Below are positions 12,823 through 25,794 of a stretch of DNA of 64,000 bases, piece after piece. A program made the position numbers and the translations under genes. The notes beneath the pieces are model-generated. The model did not search any database. It saw only the letters and a list, made by a program, of their open reading frames with translations, and had not been told where the DNA came from. Within the stretch, counting starts at the first letter, position 1; each line of letters starts with the position of its first letter. This DNA is from Cryptomeria japonica (taxonomy: Eukaryota; Streptophyta; Pinopsida; Cupressales; Cupressaceae), in NCBI RefSeq assembly GCF_030272615.1, contig NC_081412.1, positions 345,643,870 to 345,707,869 on the forward strand, in the 5' to 3' direction.

Positions 12823-13005
12823 TTGGAGGTGTCGAACAAGAAGAAGGGTAGGAAACCTAAATGTGGGGAAGGCCATGAGAGGCCAACAAAACGTAGAACA
12901 TTGTATTCATACTTTGGCTTTGGAAAAGATTGTGGTGAAAATCAGGAAGGTACATCATCACAAGTACAAGTACAAAATTCACAACCTACATCGCATGTTG
13001 AAGAC
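12823..13005 (+). pseudogene. hAT-like transposase, N-terminal part (before insertion)
   Basis: The frame reads a basic start (EVSNKKKGRKPK) and runs to SHVED, where it meets the insertion at 13006. It continues in frame at 17894 with GDEPDISYQDD. The codon in the place of the start Met is TTG, so ATG may have been lost by one substitution (inference). The leader intron apparently ends just before it. Frames past 13006 belong to the insertion. Family assignment comes from the downstream part. Confidence 0.65.
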
Positions 13006-13565
13006 TGTCATGCCCAAACTTTTGGGCAAGAACGAAACAACAATTTTTTCTTTTTAAAACAACATAAATATACTAAATACTCTACGTTAAAAATGGGATA
13101 AATAAGTTTTGTCTTAACTAAAGGTTAACTCGGGAATAAAAAGAATGGTTTCCTAAAGTTGATTTAATCATCTCAATCATTATAGCGTTAACATTTAGAG
13201 TAGACTAATTATAACCCCAAAAGGGTCATCCCAACTTAATTAATTAATTTCCCCTAATTAAAATGCTCCACTAATGAATCAAGAGGTATTAATTATCTCA
13301 ATAGTATTTAAATACTCAAGGCTAAATAAAGTAACGTTAACTCATATTAAAATAATTAATTGAGCAAACACAAATAACGCTTTTAAATTTAACTAATAAA
13401 GTTAACCAAATCAAATATAAATTCATTTCACAATTAAGTCAAATTTTAATCCCTCTTTAGATATTAAATATCAAGTATTTAATATTGGCCCTATAGATTA
13501 AAATAACCATTTACTTTTATTAGTTTTCTAATAATAAAATTTCCAAAGGAAATATAACCTAAATA

Positions 13566-13646
<81 letters not shown>

Positions 13647-13675
13647 GTGTGCGTGTGTGTGTGTGCGCGCGCGCA
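13566..13675. repeat. (AT)n followed by (GT)n/(GC)n microsatellite
   Basis: About 78 bp of pure AT dinucleotides, then gtgtgcgtgtgtgtgtgtgc and a short cg run. Minus-strand frames here are repeat artefacts. Confidence 0.95.
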
Positions 13676-14109
13676 TACATATAATATTTATCTAAAATAA
13701 AATTAACATTAAGAACAAATTACCTTTTAATCAATAATAGAAATTAATCATTTTTAAATAATCGATTATATACAAATGGGGATCTCCCATTTCAAAATTT
13801 GAAATGGCATTCCACCGCCCCCCCCTCCCCCCCTTTTTATTATTCTTTTTATTAATATCCTTTATTTTATTTTTATTTTTAATTTGTGAACCCTAACTAG
13901 GGTTTGTTGAAACTATAACTAACCATTACTTATCTATCTTATCCAAGCTAACCCTATTGGGTTAGGGCTTTCTTTGTTCTACATGTTATATTTCTTTTTT
14001 GTTGAGTGTGTGTGTGTGTGTGTGTGCAGGTGTGGCGGCCATGGCGGCCGAACCAGAATGGAATGGCAAAGGCTTTTCATTTTACATGCTTCACCGTGCA
14101 GTGTTTGGC

Positions 14110-14330
14110 GTAGGGTTTGGAAGCGTTGGCACCTGTGGGTGCCGCCACTATGAGTTGCGGTCCATAGTGCGGTCGTGGTCGCCTGTGGGTCGTGGCCCAT
14201 AGTGCGGTTGCGGTTGTCTGTGGGTCGTGGCCCACAGAGGCAGTCGAGTCGCCCCTGTGGGTCACGACCCATAGTGCGATCGAAGCCGCCACTGTGGGTT
14301 CACACCCACAGTGCTATCGGCACCGACACC
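14110..14330. repeat. imperfect dyad repeats around gtgggtcgtggcccatag
   Basis: At least five diverged units of roughly 40 bp contain ctgtgggt-x-gacccatagtgcg or its complement, each with an internal gtgggtc/ggcccac dyad. GC content is high compared with the AT-rich surroundings. The frames on both strands that cover it are composition artefacts. Confidence 0.7.
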
Positions 14331-14439
14331 GCCTCGGCCCCCATACAAAATGCAGGGTTTCATCGATGTATAAATCTCTTTTTTTATATATATTTTTTTT
14401 AATTTTTTTTTATTAAAATATTTTTAAAAAAGAAATGGC

Positions 14440-14990
14440 TAATATATATATATATATATATACACACACATATGTATATTATATATATATACATAAATAT
14501 ATATATATACACATATATACACACATATATGTATGTATATTTATGTATGTATATTTATATAAATATACGTATGTATACATATGTATATATATGTATATAT
14601 ATACATATATATACATATGTATATATATCTACATATGTATATATATCTATATATATACATGTATATATTTAGATATATCTATATATATGTATATATATAG
14701 ATATATATACATATATACATATGTATATATGTATATATGTATATGTATGTATATATATATATATGTATATTTATATATGTTATTATATATATCTATCTAT
14801 ATATGTATATGTATATATCTATATATATATGTGTGTGTGTATATATATATGTGTGTGTGTGTATATATCTATATATCTATATATATATGTATATATATAT
14901 GTATATATATATATATATGTATATGTATATATACATATATATGTATATTTATATATGTTATTATATATATATATTAATATAAATATAATG
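14440..14990. repeat. (TATACA)-type low-complexity array
   Basis: About 550 bp of tata, tatg and taca words, together with short gtgtgt runs. It gives a spurious 180-codon Tyr/Ile frame. Confidence 0.95.
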
Positions 14991-15194
14991 TTTTGACAAC
15001 AGACTGCACCAAGACTAAAATATTTAAATATTCAGAATACTCAAAATAAAAATGCATTTCTTTTATTTCCATATTACTCATTATTTATTGAAACTATGTA
15101 TTTTAACTTTAATGTAGAAAATGTGCTATTCATTTTGTTTTAGGATAAATACAACAGTTAAGATGTAGGTTTTAAAACATTAAGCATATTCATT

Positions 15195-15198
<4 letters not shown>

Positions 15199-15258
<60 letters not shown>
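15199..15258. repeat. (AT)n microsatellite
   Basis: Uninterrupted AT dinucleotides. Confidence 0.95.
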
Positions 15259-15260
<2 letters not shown>

Positions 15261-17860
15261 CTTGTTTTAAATCTGTTTCTTTTCATATCTTTAAAAAAAC
15301 AGAATAGAATAGTTTTTTTTGGTTTTCTTTAAATAACATATAGTTTCCCTTTTGCTTGAAGTTAACTATAACTAGATTTACAATATTTCCTAACTTTTTC
15401 TCTACACATGCATTTTCAAAATAGGAAAAATATGACAGTGATATTTTTATTAACAGCTGCAACTAACTATTTTAAAAAAAATCTATTTAATCCATAAACA
15501 ACAAGATGTGATGCAATGTTAATATTCACTCTAAATATCTATTTATTTTTTCTTTGTGTTTTGAACTTAAGCAAATATATCATTTTTATTTACAAGTGAC
15601 TACTCTACTAACATTTAGATTTGCATTTCTTTTTCAATAGCAATAAGAACAAACTATAAATTTCATGCTTAATCTTTTTCTAGAAACATATCATTAAAGA
15701 AATAACTTCAACAATGTATTCTTCACTTTGCAAGAATATATACTTCAAATAAAAATACATCTTTATTACATGATAAAACTAATTCAATAGTTACATTTAG
15801 AACACCATAGTTTCTTTTACTAAAAATAAGAAATAACTAAATCAAGCCTCTCATTTCTACTAAATGAGGGCTTATCAAATATATTCTTTTTCTAATCTGC
15901 AACTAAATACAATAAGAAATGGGATTATTTCAAGCTCCTTTTCCAATCTCTTCCCAAACAAACCTACAAATAAAAGTTGTAGGTTGCGACCATGGAGGCT
16001 CACCTCCCAACCTAGGCTTACAAGAAGCCACCCCCGAGCTAGGAGAACTAAGGCTAAACGGGTGACACTTAAGCATAAACACATAAGCAAGGGAAAACAC
16101 AACACAAACACTCCCAACCCAAGGATGAACAAAGTCACTTAGTGACTATAACTTGAGGGGTGAAGGTGGACCAAATACCTAGAGGAGAATTCTGCAAGTA
16201 GGAGAACATAATGCCATAGTAAGGCTACCAAGTAGAACAACCAAAAGTTTCAAACTTGTCCCAACAAATCCTTATGTCCCCCAAGGCATACAAGCCATCA
16301 AACTCCCCTTATGACCCCCATTGCATAAATAAACACTATGCAGCAAGGGTCCCATAATCCCTTGTGTATCACTCTCTTCCAAAGAGAGCCTCTACACTCT
16401 TAGGTTGTCAAACAACCCTCCACCCCAAAGCCACTCTACCCTTCCAAGGGTGAGTTTGGCCTTGAAAACTCCCAAAACAATAAACATGAAACAACCAAAG
16501 AAAACCACAAGCAGGACACATCTTTTCCAAAACAACAAGAAAACAACCAAAGGCACAACTCATACATTCATTCATACACAAAGAAAAACATAAAAATAAG
16601 TAAACAACCAACCTTAAATCCTGCAAATGGATGAATAAGAGTTGTAGAAGAGCTGCCCAAATCCACTATCTTTTCCTTCACAAGACTTAGCCAAAACTTC
16701 CAAATTCAAAAACCAATTTCTCAAGAAAATCTACGTCTCCGAAAATGAAGAGTGGGTGATCAAACTTCTCCCTCCCAAACCATTCCCTAAGAAGACACTC
16801 CTCACTCTTTCCAATCCTCTTGGGAAGGGTGAGGGATGTTCATAGGTTGGTCTTCCCAACATCTTACAAACTCTCTAGCCAAGGCACCTCAAAAAGGTAA
16901 AAAGAATGGGGAAGAGCAATGTCACTCACGAGGAGGGTTGTCTATCCTAGGTAGGATTCTCAAAAGTTGAAATTCGGCCAACTTGGAAAACTCAACTTTT
17001 GGGGTGACTAAACAGTCCCTAGGGAGTGCACGCATGGCTAAATTTGGCCTTCATCCATAGATACATTATATGGCCCACTAAAAATGCCCCTAACTTGACC
17101 TTAGGAGTTAGTTTAACCCTTTAGAAACTCACGCAAAGTTTACCTACGGGTCAACCCTGAGTTGACCTTTCTAATGGCTCCCTATCCAAGACTTTCTTGG
17201 GACCATACTAGAAAAATTGAAAAATGCATTGGTAAAAAAATTCTTTCCAAGGGATATGTCATTGCCAACTCACTTTACAACACATGTGTCAAGTGACACC
17301 ACAAAAATTACACATCACTAAAATACACATGGCAATTGTCCCTTTTTTGGAATTAATAAATTAAACAATTTTCAAATTAAACACACATCCAAGCATAAAC
17401 ATTTACAAACGAGGTGTTGTCTCTCCAAATAGACAACCTTTGACTTCACAAACGCACATAGGTTTAGGCTTGATTCTTCGAATAGTTTCCATGGTCACAT
17501 GGAATAATTTTCCTGCACATCTTACTTTGCACATTAGTAATTCCAAAAATCACATATAATATTATCATATGAAAAGAATACAATTCAAACATTGCATACA
17601 ATTTCAATTATAATGGTCAAGTTTCCAATTATCTAATAACACCCACATAAAATAATCTACTAAATGGCATCATCATAATCATCATGGAATTAAATCATTT
17701 ATAAAGCATGCATCCATAATTTCTAGCATCAAAATAAAGTACTGCAAATTAAAGTAAATGATATAATCATATCAATGTTATCCAAACACTGGATCATACA
17801 AAGTCTATGTCCATAATGCATCATATAGTATCAATAGTAGTTCCAACATGAAAATAATTG
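15259..17860. other. non-coding body of the 4.9-kb insertion
   Basis: No coding pattern. From about 15950 to 17200 the composition turns C-rich on the plus strand, with many ccaa and caaac words and little T. This is a uniform bias unlike the surrounding AT-rich DNA. Confidence 0.5.
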
Positions 17861-17893
17861 AAATGCTATGATGGCTCGGGGTAGGGCCTCACA

Positions 17894-20421
17894 GAGACGG
17901 CGACGAACCTGATATCTCATATCAGGATGATCTTGAAGAAGATTATCTAGTAGATACCCACGTTAACCGGAATGATATAATCGACTTGGGTGATAATGCC
18001 ATAGATGATAATGCATGGAAAGGGAAAAGAAAAGCTAAATTAAAAAAGGATCAACCAAAATAAAAAAAAGATTGGGAGTGGGATATGTCAGTGAGGAATT
18101 TTCAAATTAATTGGGCATCAAAGTATCCATTCATTGAACCAGTGGACAATCCAATTGAAGGAGAGCCTCCAATAGAATGTAGGTGTAAGATTTGCACTTG
18201 GAAACATAACAAGGAAATTAGGTTGCAGCTAACATTTGACACCATAGAAAAGCATATGGGTAAAGTTTATGAAAAACAAATGATAGACGGAGTTGAAAAA
18301 TCAGTGATAAGATGTAAAACAAAGGAGGAATGTAAGCATGTGAGGAATGCCGAAGAGTATTATTTTCATGAGAAAATATAGACAAAGCCTGTTGAAGTTA
18401 AAGGTTCTATTGAAACTAGTTTTGGAAAAGCAATGCAAATAGAACAACTGGGAAAAGTTGTTCAGTTAAGTGTTGTTTTTTGCATTTTGAGCAGAGGGTG
18501 TGCTATGACATATTTCCCATCAATTAGTGGTTTATTACACTTTTTGAAAGTTCCTAACTATCCTAATAGTTACTGGTCAGTAAACAGTGGATGAGAATGG
18601 GCAAGTTGTCTTGCTGAGGTTGAAAAAGAAGACGTAAAGGAAAAAATAAGAGAGTCAAACTTTATTGAATTTTTTTTAGACGAAGTTACGACAATAGACA
18701 ATACTACATGGGTATGCATGCATGTTTATACTGCACAGAATCATGCCTGCAAACCTCATCTACTATATGTTGCTAAAATGAAGGATAGTGCGACAACGGA
18801 TAATTTATTTCAACTAGTAAAGAGATGTTTGATTGAATATGGAGGTATGGATGACATGACGATTGCCAAAAAAATGGTGTATTGGAGCAGATGGAGCTTC
18901 AGTAATGCAAGGTCACAAGAATGGTCTTTGTACAAAGATTGAAACTTCTTTTGCACCCTACGTTACTACAATTCATTGCATGGCTCATAGAATGAATCTA
19001 GCTTTTGGAATTGTGAGCAAGTATGCTCCAGTAAAAAAAATTGAAATTTAATCAGAGAGCTCTACTCACACTTCTGACGAAGTCCCAAGCAATTTATGGA
19101 ATTTCAACACTTTGTTGATGAAATAACTGATGGGAACAAGCTTCTCAAGGATACTGATACCATATGGATCTCTTTGGATGGTCCAGCGCATCGAGTTTTT
19201 TCAAAATATCCATCCTTGATTGGATTATTTCACACAACTCATGACGAATCAGAGCAACCAAAATTTCCTAACCTTCTTCGGAGGTTAAGTAATCTAGAGA
19301 CACTCTTAGCTTTAGCAGCTCTTCTTCCCAAGCTATAGGAAATGAGGAATATTATGAAGGCTGCCCAAAAAAGAGCTCTGTATATTGCAGAATATGCTAC
19401 GTTGTGTAAGTTATCATGCATGGCCCTCGGCAATCTCTATCGAAATCAACCAACATTGTCTGATGAAAAATTTGTTAAGTGGCGGACACTCACAAATTTG
19501 AACAATCCTAATAGATTTTTACAAATCAGTGCAAACGGGGAGGTATGTGCCAATGTACGGGGAGTTGAGATACCAATGCAATTCTATGCCACGATTGACC
19601 CCGAGGAACCAGGAAAGCGCCCCAGGAAGCAACTAGAAAGAGTTACAAGGGAAGATTTCGACAAGATTGTTGAGTCTGTAACTACTTCTGTGAAGAAAAA
19701 TGCCTATGATCTTTCCTCACAGATTAGAAGCAGATTCCCTCCTGACAACCTACTCGAAGCCATGTCTATTGTGTTTCATCAATATTGGAGCCTCAACAGT
19801 GCAACTGATTTTTTAAGTAAGCTACTGACTTTGATAAAACAATTTTGCATGTCTAGATAATTGAATGAAGTAACTATAAATGAAATATTAGATGAAACTC
19901 GTCTTAGAGAGAAATCATCTCGTTTTTCATATACTATGAGAGAATAATATGACATAATGGAGAACCCCCACCAAGAGGGATCAATACTAAGGCTTTGGAA
20001 AAACCTAAGTGAGAACTTAGTGTTGCATGATTCAATACCAGAATATTTCAAGCTTGCTTATTTATGTCTTACCATGATATTGGGTTCGGTGGAAGATGAG
20101 AGAGTTTTCAGTGCTTTGGGGTTCCTAAAATCAAAGCTAAGAAACAAAGTAGACCAAAAATTGGAAAATTGCTTGAGGCTCTATACATCTAGATATGATG
20201 TCCACACTTTTCCTTACGATAGGGCACTGAAAATCTGGAGGTGCAAATGTGAAAGAAGAGGTTTGGGCAACACTTCAAACCAAAGTGCCAGTGAGACTCT
20301 TGACTCATGTACTGGACCTACTAGTAGCATTGAGATGCAGTTCAGCGAAGGTATGCAGACTCAGAGTGAAGAAAACACAGACAAGAATCAAGAAAGCTCT
20401 GAATTTGATGAGGAGGAATGA
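17894..20421 (+). pseudogene. hAT-superfamily transposase, main part, with stops and a frameshift
   Basis: The transposase would excise and integrate a hAT element in the nucleus. After an acidic stretch (EEDYLVDTHVNRN) comes a Cys/His segment CRCKICTWKHNK. The catalytic-core region includes FIEFFLDEVTTIDNTTW, then GADGASVMQGHKNG and VTTIHCMAHRMNLAF, the pattern of the ZNF862-like branch of hAT transposases. The C-terminal hAT dimerisation region reads LGSVEDERVFSALGFLKSK followed by LRNKVDQKLENCLRL. One frame carries nearly all of it, with in-frame stops at 18061, 18379, 18592, 19336, 19858 and 19945. A shift in an A run near 18872 lasts until about 19050. An acidic Ser/Glu tail ends at the TGA at 20419. 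The protein is inactive as it stands. Confidence 0.85.
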
Positions 20422-20424
20422 CAA

Positions 20425-21550
20425 TTGTAAGAGATTGGTATTTATTAATCTTATTACTGTATCTCATTTTTCATATTACAAAAGCATATTATTATGGTTG
20501 ATAACTTGATGATATTTTATGAGTCTGTCAACCTTTTGCAATTAAAATTTAATATTGATTTGTAATTGTCTTTTTCAACTTTCTATTTCTAGATTTAAAA
20601 TAGCATAATAAAAGACCATAATGTGTTTATTGATACAGATATGTTTATTTAGACATGTTGAGAACTTAGATTTTCATTAATTCTTTCAAAATATAGCCAT
20701 ATGATATAATTCATTCAATACACCACTTTGTGTGATTCTCCATGCAAAAGTCAATACAAAGTTTCAAAACCCTTTGCAAATGACCCTGAATTCCCTTTTA
20801 TAGAAACAAGGGAGCAACAACAGCTTCAGGTCGATTTGCAACATGTGAAGACTCAACATCAAAATGAATTACTAAGGCACTGGACATTGTATATATCGTC
20901 CTAACTGCCATCAGTATCACAAACTCAACATAAATTTACATGGCCATCATAGGCTGGATTAGCAATTTAGCAATTTAACAACTACTACATGTCTCATGTT
21001 CAAAAAACAAAGTTCAAAATTAAATATTAATTCAAGCCATGACAAATTAAGTATAGATAATAGCAGTGCCCAAAACCTAGAAATTAGAAATAGAGAAATG
21101 CAGAAATGTTAAAACTTGGGAGAATTTGAGAATACAAATTTACAAGCTGAAGGTTTGCACTGTGCATCATAGATTCATAGGCTAGATTAGCAATAGCGAG
21201 TGGTGGTTTTTTCTTGTTCATAAATTTTTTTTATTTCAAGCGACTCCAAATTCCAAACACAAAAAACATAAAACCTTGAAATTAAGAGTAAAAGCAGAAA
21301 GCTGTGCAATACATACTATGATTCTTGAGATTTATGTGCCAGTTTTTGTAGGGTGCTCCACTCTTCGTCTGATGGAAGGTCAATATTCTTTAAACTATGG
21401 AAAGTCAACTACAACTTCGTCAACAATCCATATTTAGAAGAGTGACTTGACATCACTGTTTCACCCAATACCGCATTCAAAGTTGTAAATGGTTTGATGA
21501 ATTCCATAAAGCTTTGGAGAGTTGTGTTCTTAGGAAGCAAGTCTATATCA
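20425..21550. other. no recognisable gene
   Basis: AT-rich region between two convergent pseudogenes (hAT on plus, G-patch gene on minus). Nothing supported. Confidence 0.5.
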
Positions 21551-21554
21551 GACT

Positions 21555-24500
21555 TCATTTTTTTCTCCTTGCTTTTTTTGTAAGCTTATTTTCCAATGAA
21601 TTTATTTGATGGGTCAACAGACTTCGGTGCAAACCAAGTTTAATCAAAGTAGTTGTCTTTTCTTGCAGCTTCAATATCTTTTTGCCACCTTTATATATAA
21701 CTTCTAATGTTTCCCTTAGTTTCTGACATTTTTTAAGGATAGATGATGTCTTAATTGTGGCACCAATGCGGTTGTTAATTCCCTTGGATACCAAATAGTT
21801 GTCACTGGTATTGTAGACTACTTGCAAAATCTATTTTGCCATATCCTCTTTTGAATAAACATGTATGCTCTTCTCAATGTGCCCTTTGATTTTGCAATAA
21901 ATTATTCTCATACTTTCATTCAATTCAAACCATTCACACAACTTGTCACTCCTCTGCATTATTTGCCCCCAAATGTTTTCTTGTATATACTTCGTTGTAT
22001 TTTTCAAATTACCTTTCAATTTATCCTCCAAAGTTTTAATTTTATCATTTGCATTGTGCAGGTATTCTTTCATTTGTGCACATTTTTTTATTTCTTCCTC
22101 TACTTTCTCTTCCAAATGTTTTTCTTTTTCCTTCTCATGATCCAATAGGTCCTGCATTTTTTTTTTTTCGGCAGCAGCAGACTCATAACTTTTGTATAAT
22201 TTTTGAAAACTGGCTCTTTCATCATCAATTATTTTACTGCTTTTAGCCAATTTTCCCCTCAATTCCTTCAATTTTGCCTTCATCTTTTCTTGCTCTGCAA
22301 TTTCTACTGCAGAGCCCGAATTTTGTATCCTTTTCTATAAATCATTGCACTTGTTATTTGTTGCTTTCCTCTTTGATTTTTTCATTTTCCAGGTCTGCCT
22401 ATAACTTTTCTATTTGTTTCTCCAGCTTATTTTTTTCTCTCTCCACCTTTAGCATTGAAGTGTAGACCAGTTCATTAGTCCTTTTTGACAAACTAATTTT
22501 TTCCACATTTTGTACTTTGGAAAAATCCATTTGGAGGGTTCTAACTTGAAATTCAGAGGGATCTATCTTACTGTGTGGTGGATTTTTATCTTTATTTGGG
22601 GGCATAACAACCATGAACTCCATCATATCTTTGTGTGGGTCATATGTTGGAAATACCCTGTTCCTTGCAGGTTGTTCCTCTAAAACTTCAGTCAGGGAAA
22701 CCCTCTACAATGCTCTCTTTTTTTCTTTATTTGCATTTGTTGTGTGTTGAAATTTTCATAGTAATCACGAAATTGAAAATCTGGGCTTGTTGAAGCAATT
22801 GAATGTTTGAAAGGTAAAATAACAGAGGCTCCAGTTCCACCTATGCATGTGGTTTTAACTAATGCAATATGAGGAGTACCAACATCCATTCCTGATCCTA
22901 TCCCAATGTCACTTGCATGTGTAGTTTTTATAGTCTTTTGAGGGGTCTCTTCTGAAGCTGCAAATGATAGTTTTATAACGGCAGTAGCACTTGATATAGG
23001 ATTCTGAATAGTATGAGTATCTACCACTAGTGGCCTCTTGTGAGAGATATTTTGTTGTTGCACTTGTCCAACACCAAGACAACTAGTATTAGTAGTAGTG
23101 CCCATGTCAACCCCACCAATCACAGTGGAACTTGACTGAACACTAATAGGAATAAGTACTATCCCCAGATTCCCCACCAGTGGCAGTGGCAGTGGCACTT
23201 GATTCACCACCAATGGGAATACCATGATGTGGTGGTGGTTGTGGATTTGAACCTCTAACAAATGCAGGTGGACCTGGAGGGTAATGAGTAGTACCTTTCT
23301 GTGATGAATCTGACGAATAAAGTCCAATAATTGGTTTAACAAGAGCTTTTGATTTTGAATCTGATGGAATTTTTACCTTAATTGGAAACCAAATGCCTTC
23401 TCTTCTGGGACCTAGACCACCACCTTCAAAACCCATTTTTTCCACAATGTTTGCCCCTTTGCTATATTTTTCTTTCATGGACTCATTGACTCCACCAAAT
23501 ATTGCAAGGACTGTAGTAGTTGTTGGAGTGGCCTCAACCTCATACTCATTTTCATCATCACTCTTGTCATATATTGTTGTGGGATGCTCCATATTCCACA
23601 ATTTGCTAAAATCTACATCCTCGTCGATGGACTCAAATTCTGCACTGGTCTTTGGATCACCGAGATTCTTCCTCATAGTCTAAAAATTATTTATTTTTGT
23701 TTGAGTCCAAAATATGTTTGTACATTCTTGTAGAATTGTTTTGGGAATAGATTTGTTAGATGGATTAGTAGATTTTTGGTAGAAATTGTAGGACCTCCTA
23801 TTTTGGATGTCCTGCTCTATTGTCCTCTGTGTGTGCAATGCCATAATTTGTGATGACAATTCTTTTGTTGAAATGTTACTGTCAGCCGCAATTTTCTCCA
23901 TCTCTTTTTTTACCTCATCCTAGGAGTCCATGTTTCTAAACTTTTCTAGCAATGGTTTACTTCCATGTTGACATAATGCTGAAGAGTTCTCATTTTTCTT
24001 AAGCCTTGCTTGAACTACACCAATTGGATCATATGCTAGAGACCTTCATCACCAAAGCTAAAAACTGTCAAAAAATCATGAGCCACATTGAATTATTTTA
24101 TCTCAAATGTGAACCCTCCACATGAGAAAGGTGAGGAAGGAAATATGCTCTTCTTTTGCTGACCATGAAAGTGCCTATCTGTGCTCTCTAACTGTCGTAC
24201 TTATTCCAATGCAAATACCCTCTCTGTCACATGTATTGGAAGTTTGTAGGGTTTTACTGTTGATCTGTAAAACCTTAACACGGTGTATTCTTCCATGAAG
24301 AACCAGTCAACCAATTGTATTTGACTTCCGAGTTGAATGCAATCTCTTCAAGACACGGGAAATCTAGGCATTGGAGTGCTTGTTATTTTTATTATACATT
24401 GGTGCCAAAAATAAGTCTACAAAATGGTTGTAGTTCTTTCTGTTATATTGCATCCTTATCTTAGGTGTCCATTCATATATTGGACAGTCTGTTATGTTCA

Positions 24501-25389
24501 AAGTCTTCTCATCAATCTTATAGTTCACAATGTGAAGATTGTTGGTCTCAAATATTTCATGATACTTGGATAGAAAAAGATAGCACAAGTAGGATGAGAA
24601 CCTAAATGTCTTACACGAACATTTTTTGATCATTATCAATTGTTTTTGCATGGATTGAATAACATGCTCAACAAAATTATATCTTACTGGTTGACTTACA
24701 TAATGGGTATTAAAAATCATTTCAAGAAGGCTAACACCCACTTCTCTATCATTTTCCAATCCCAGGCAAAATGTCAGCAAGGAAATAGTATCCTGAACCC
24801 ATGGAACAAAAATGTTACAATCATAAGGAGGCTTATGATTCCGATCCAACAGAGTACCACGCATTATTAGAGCTCTGATAAATGAATCTCTATGACTTGG
24901 ATCAAGACTCTCATAATTCTTTGCCAGCTTTCCTAGGTCAACGTGGGAGTTTGAGTTTTGTGCTTCAAACCCTAGGTTCAACAAACGAGCAAATTCTCCC
25001 TCGGTTATGGATAGAATTTCCTCTTTTGTATTTTTATTGACCATTGCTTTTTTATCTTCATCATAATTTTTGGCGTAAACCCTGACAAATTCAGGGAAAG
25101 GGAATACTTCAGGTAACACCATGCTTCCCAATCCAGCATCCCACGATACAATTTTATTTGTTATGTGTTTTAACATTATGTTGAAAACAATAAATTTTTT
25201 CTTGCTTGGATCTACCGCCTTATTAGACAATGCATATCTAATTTCTATGATATGCTTTTCACTATGGATAGCAGGGTCATAAATATCATGGTATTCATCA
25301 GTGAAATCTGGTGTTTTAACCAGTTCGGTTAGGTATATTTTTTTATTCACTTGGCTTCCTGTTGAACTACTGCTTCCCAGTTTCCCCAT
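21555..25389 (-). pseudogene. decayed gene: unknown 341-aa N-terminal region, G-patch, coiled coil
   Basis: Read from 25389 leftwards. The first 341 codons are open and include VFPFPEFVRVYAKNYDED and ITEGEFARLLNLGFEAQ. This resembles the general pattern of 'putative plant transposon protein' domains, but I cannot name the family. Coding sense continues through several stops (about 24363-23902). A clear stop at 23680-23682 follows INNF, and the same frame then carries a G-patch (about 23530-23440: GANIVEKMGFEGGGLGP). G-patches bind nucleic acid or helicases and also occur in retroelement polyproteins. Next come a Pro/Gly/Ser-rich linker and a Lys/Glu-rich coiled coil (22626-22399, 22283-21831) with a helical tail to 21555. 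No introns were seen. The gene faces the hAT transposase tail to tail and may be its second gene or independent. Confidence 0.6.
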
Positions 25390-25794
25390 CGTTGTTACTG
25401 TTAATAATTCAAAATAATGCTAGATACAATCCTGAAAATGCTAACCCTCAAATTGAACTACAAGATTCAAAAAAATAAAAAACACGGGATGTAGGTGTTG
25501 TGGATTTTACCTGAAATTTTTATTTCACTAGATTGGTGCAGACAGACTCTGTTGCATTCTTCAATCTAGTAGTCGTTTCTGAATCTCCCTAGATTTACTA
25601 GTTTGTCTATGAAATGAAATACGATTATGAGTCACTTATTTTGAAAATACTAAAAAGTTCAAAAGTAATACCTAAAGGGCAAAATTTCTAGAATCCTGTT
25701 GTAATTTTATATATTATTATTAATATCTATTCGCTATCGAAGGACAAAACATTCATTGCTTCAATCTAAATTTTGAGGACAGTGGACACACCAC

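Larger units (their letters stand above)
13006..17893. mobile_element. 4.9-kb LTR-like insertion splitting the hAT gene
   Basis: The insert begins TGTCATGCCC and ends GGGCCTCACA, i.e. TG...CA with about 10-bp imperfect inverted ends. It is flanked by aagac (13001-13005) and gagac (17894-17898), a 4/5 match expected of an aged 5-bp target duplication. Removing the insert plus one flank restores the hAT reading frame exactly. I see no gag, pol, primer-binding site or second LTR inside, so a very long solo LTR fits best. A degraded non-autonomous element is the alternative. It contains several microsatellites and a repeat block listed separately. Confidence 0.7.

Noticed and set aside
14435-14996. 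Open frames up to 180 codons of Tyr/Ile
   Set aside because: They are translations of a tata/taca microsatellite.
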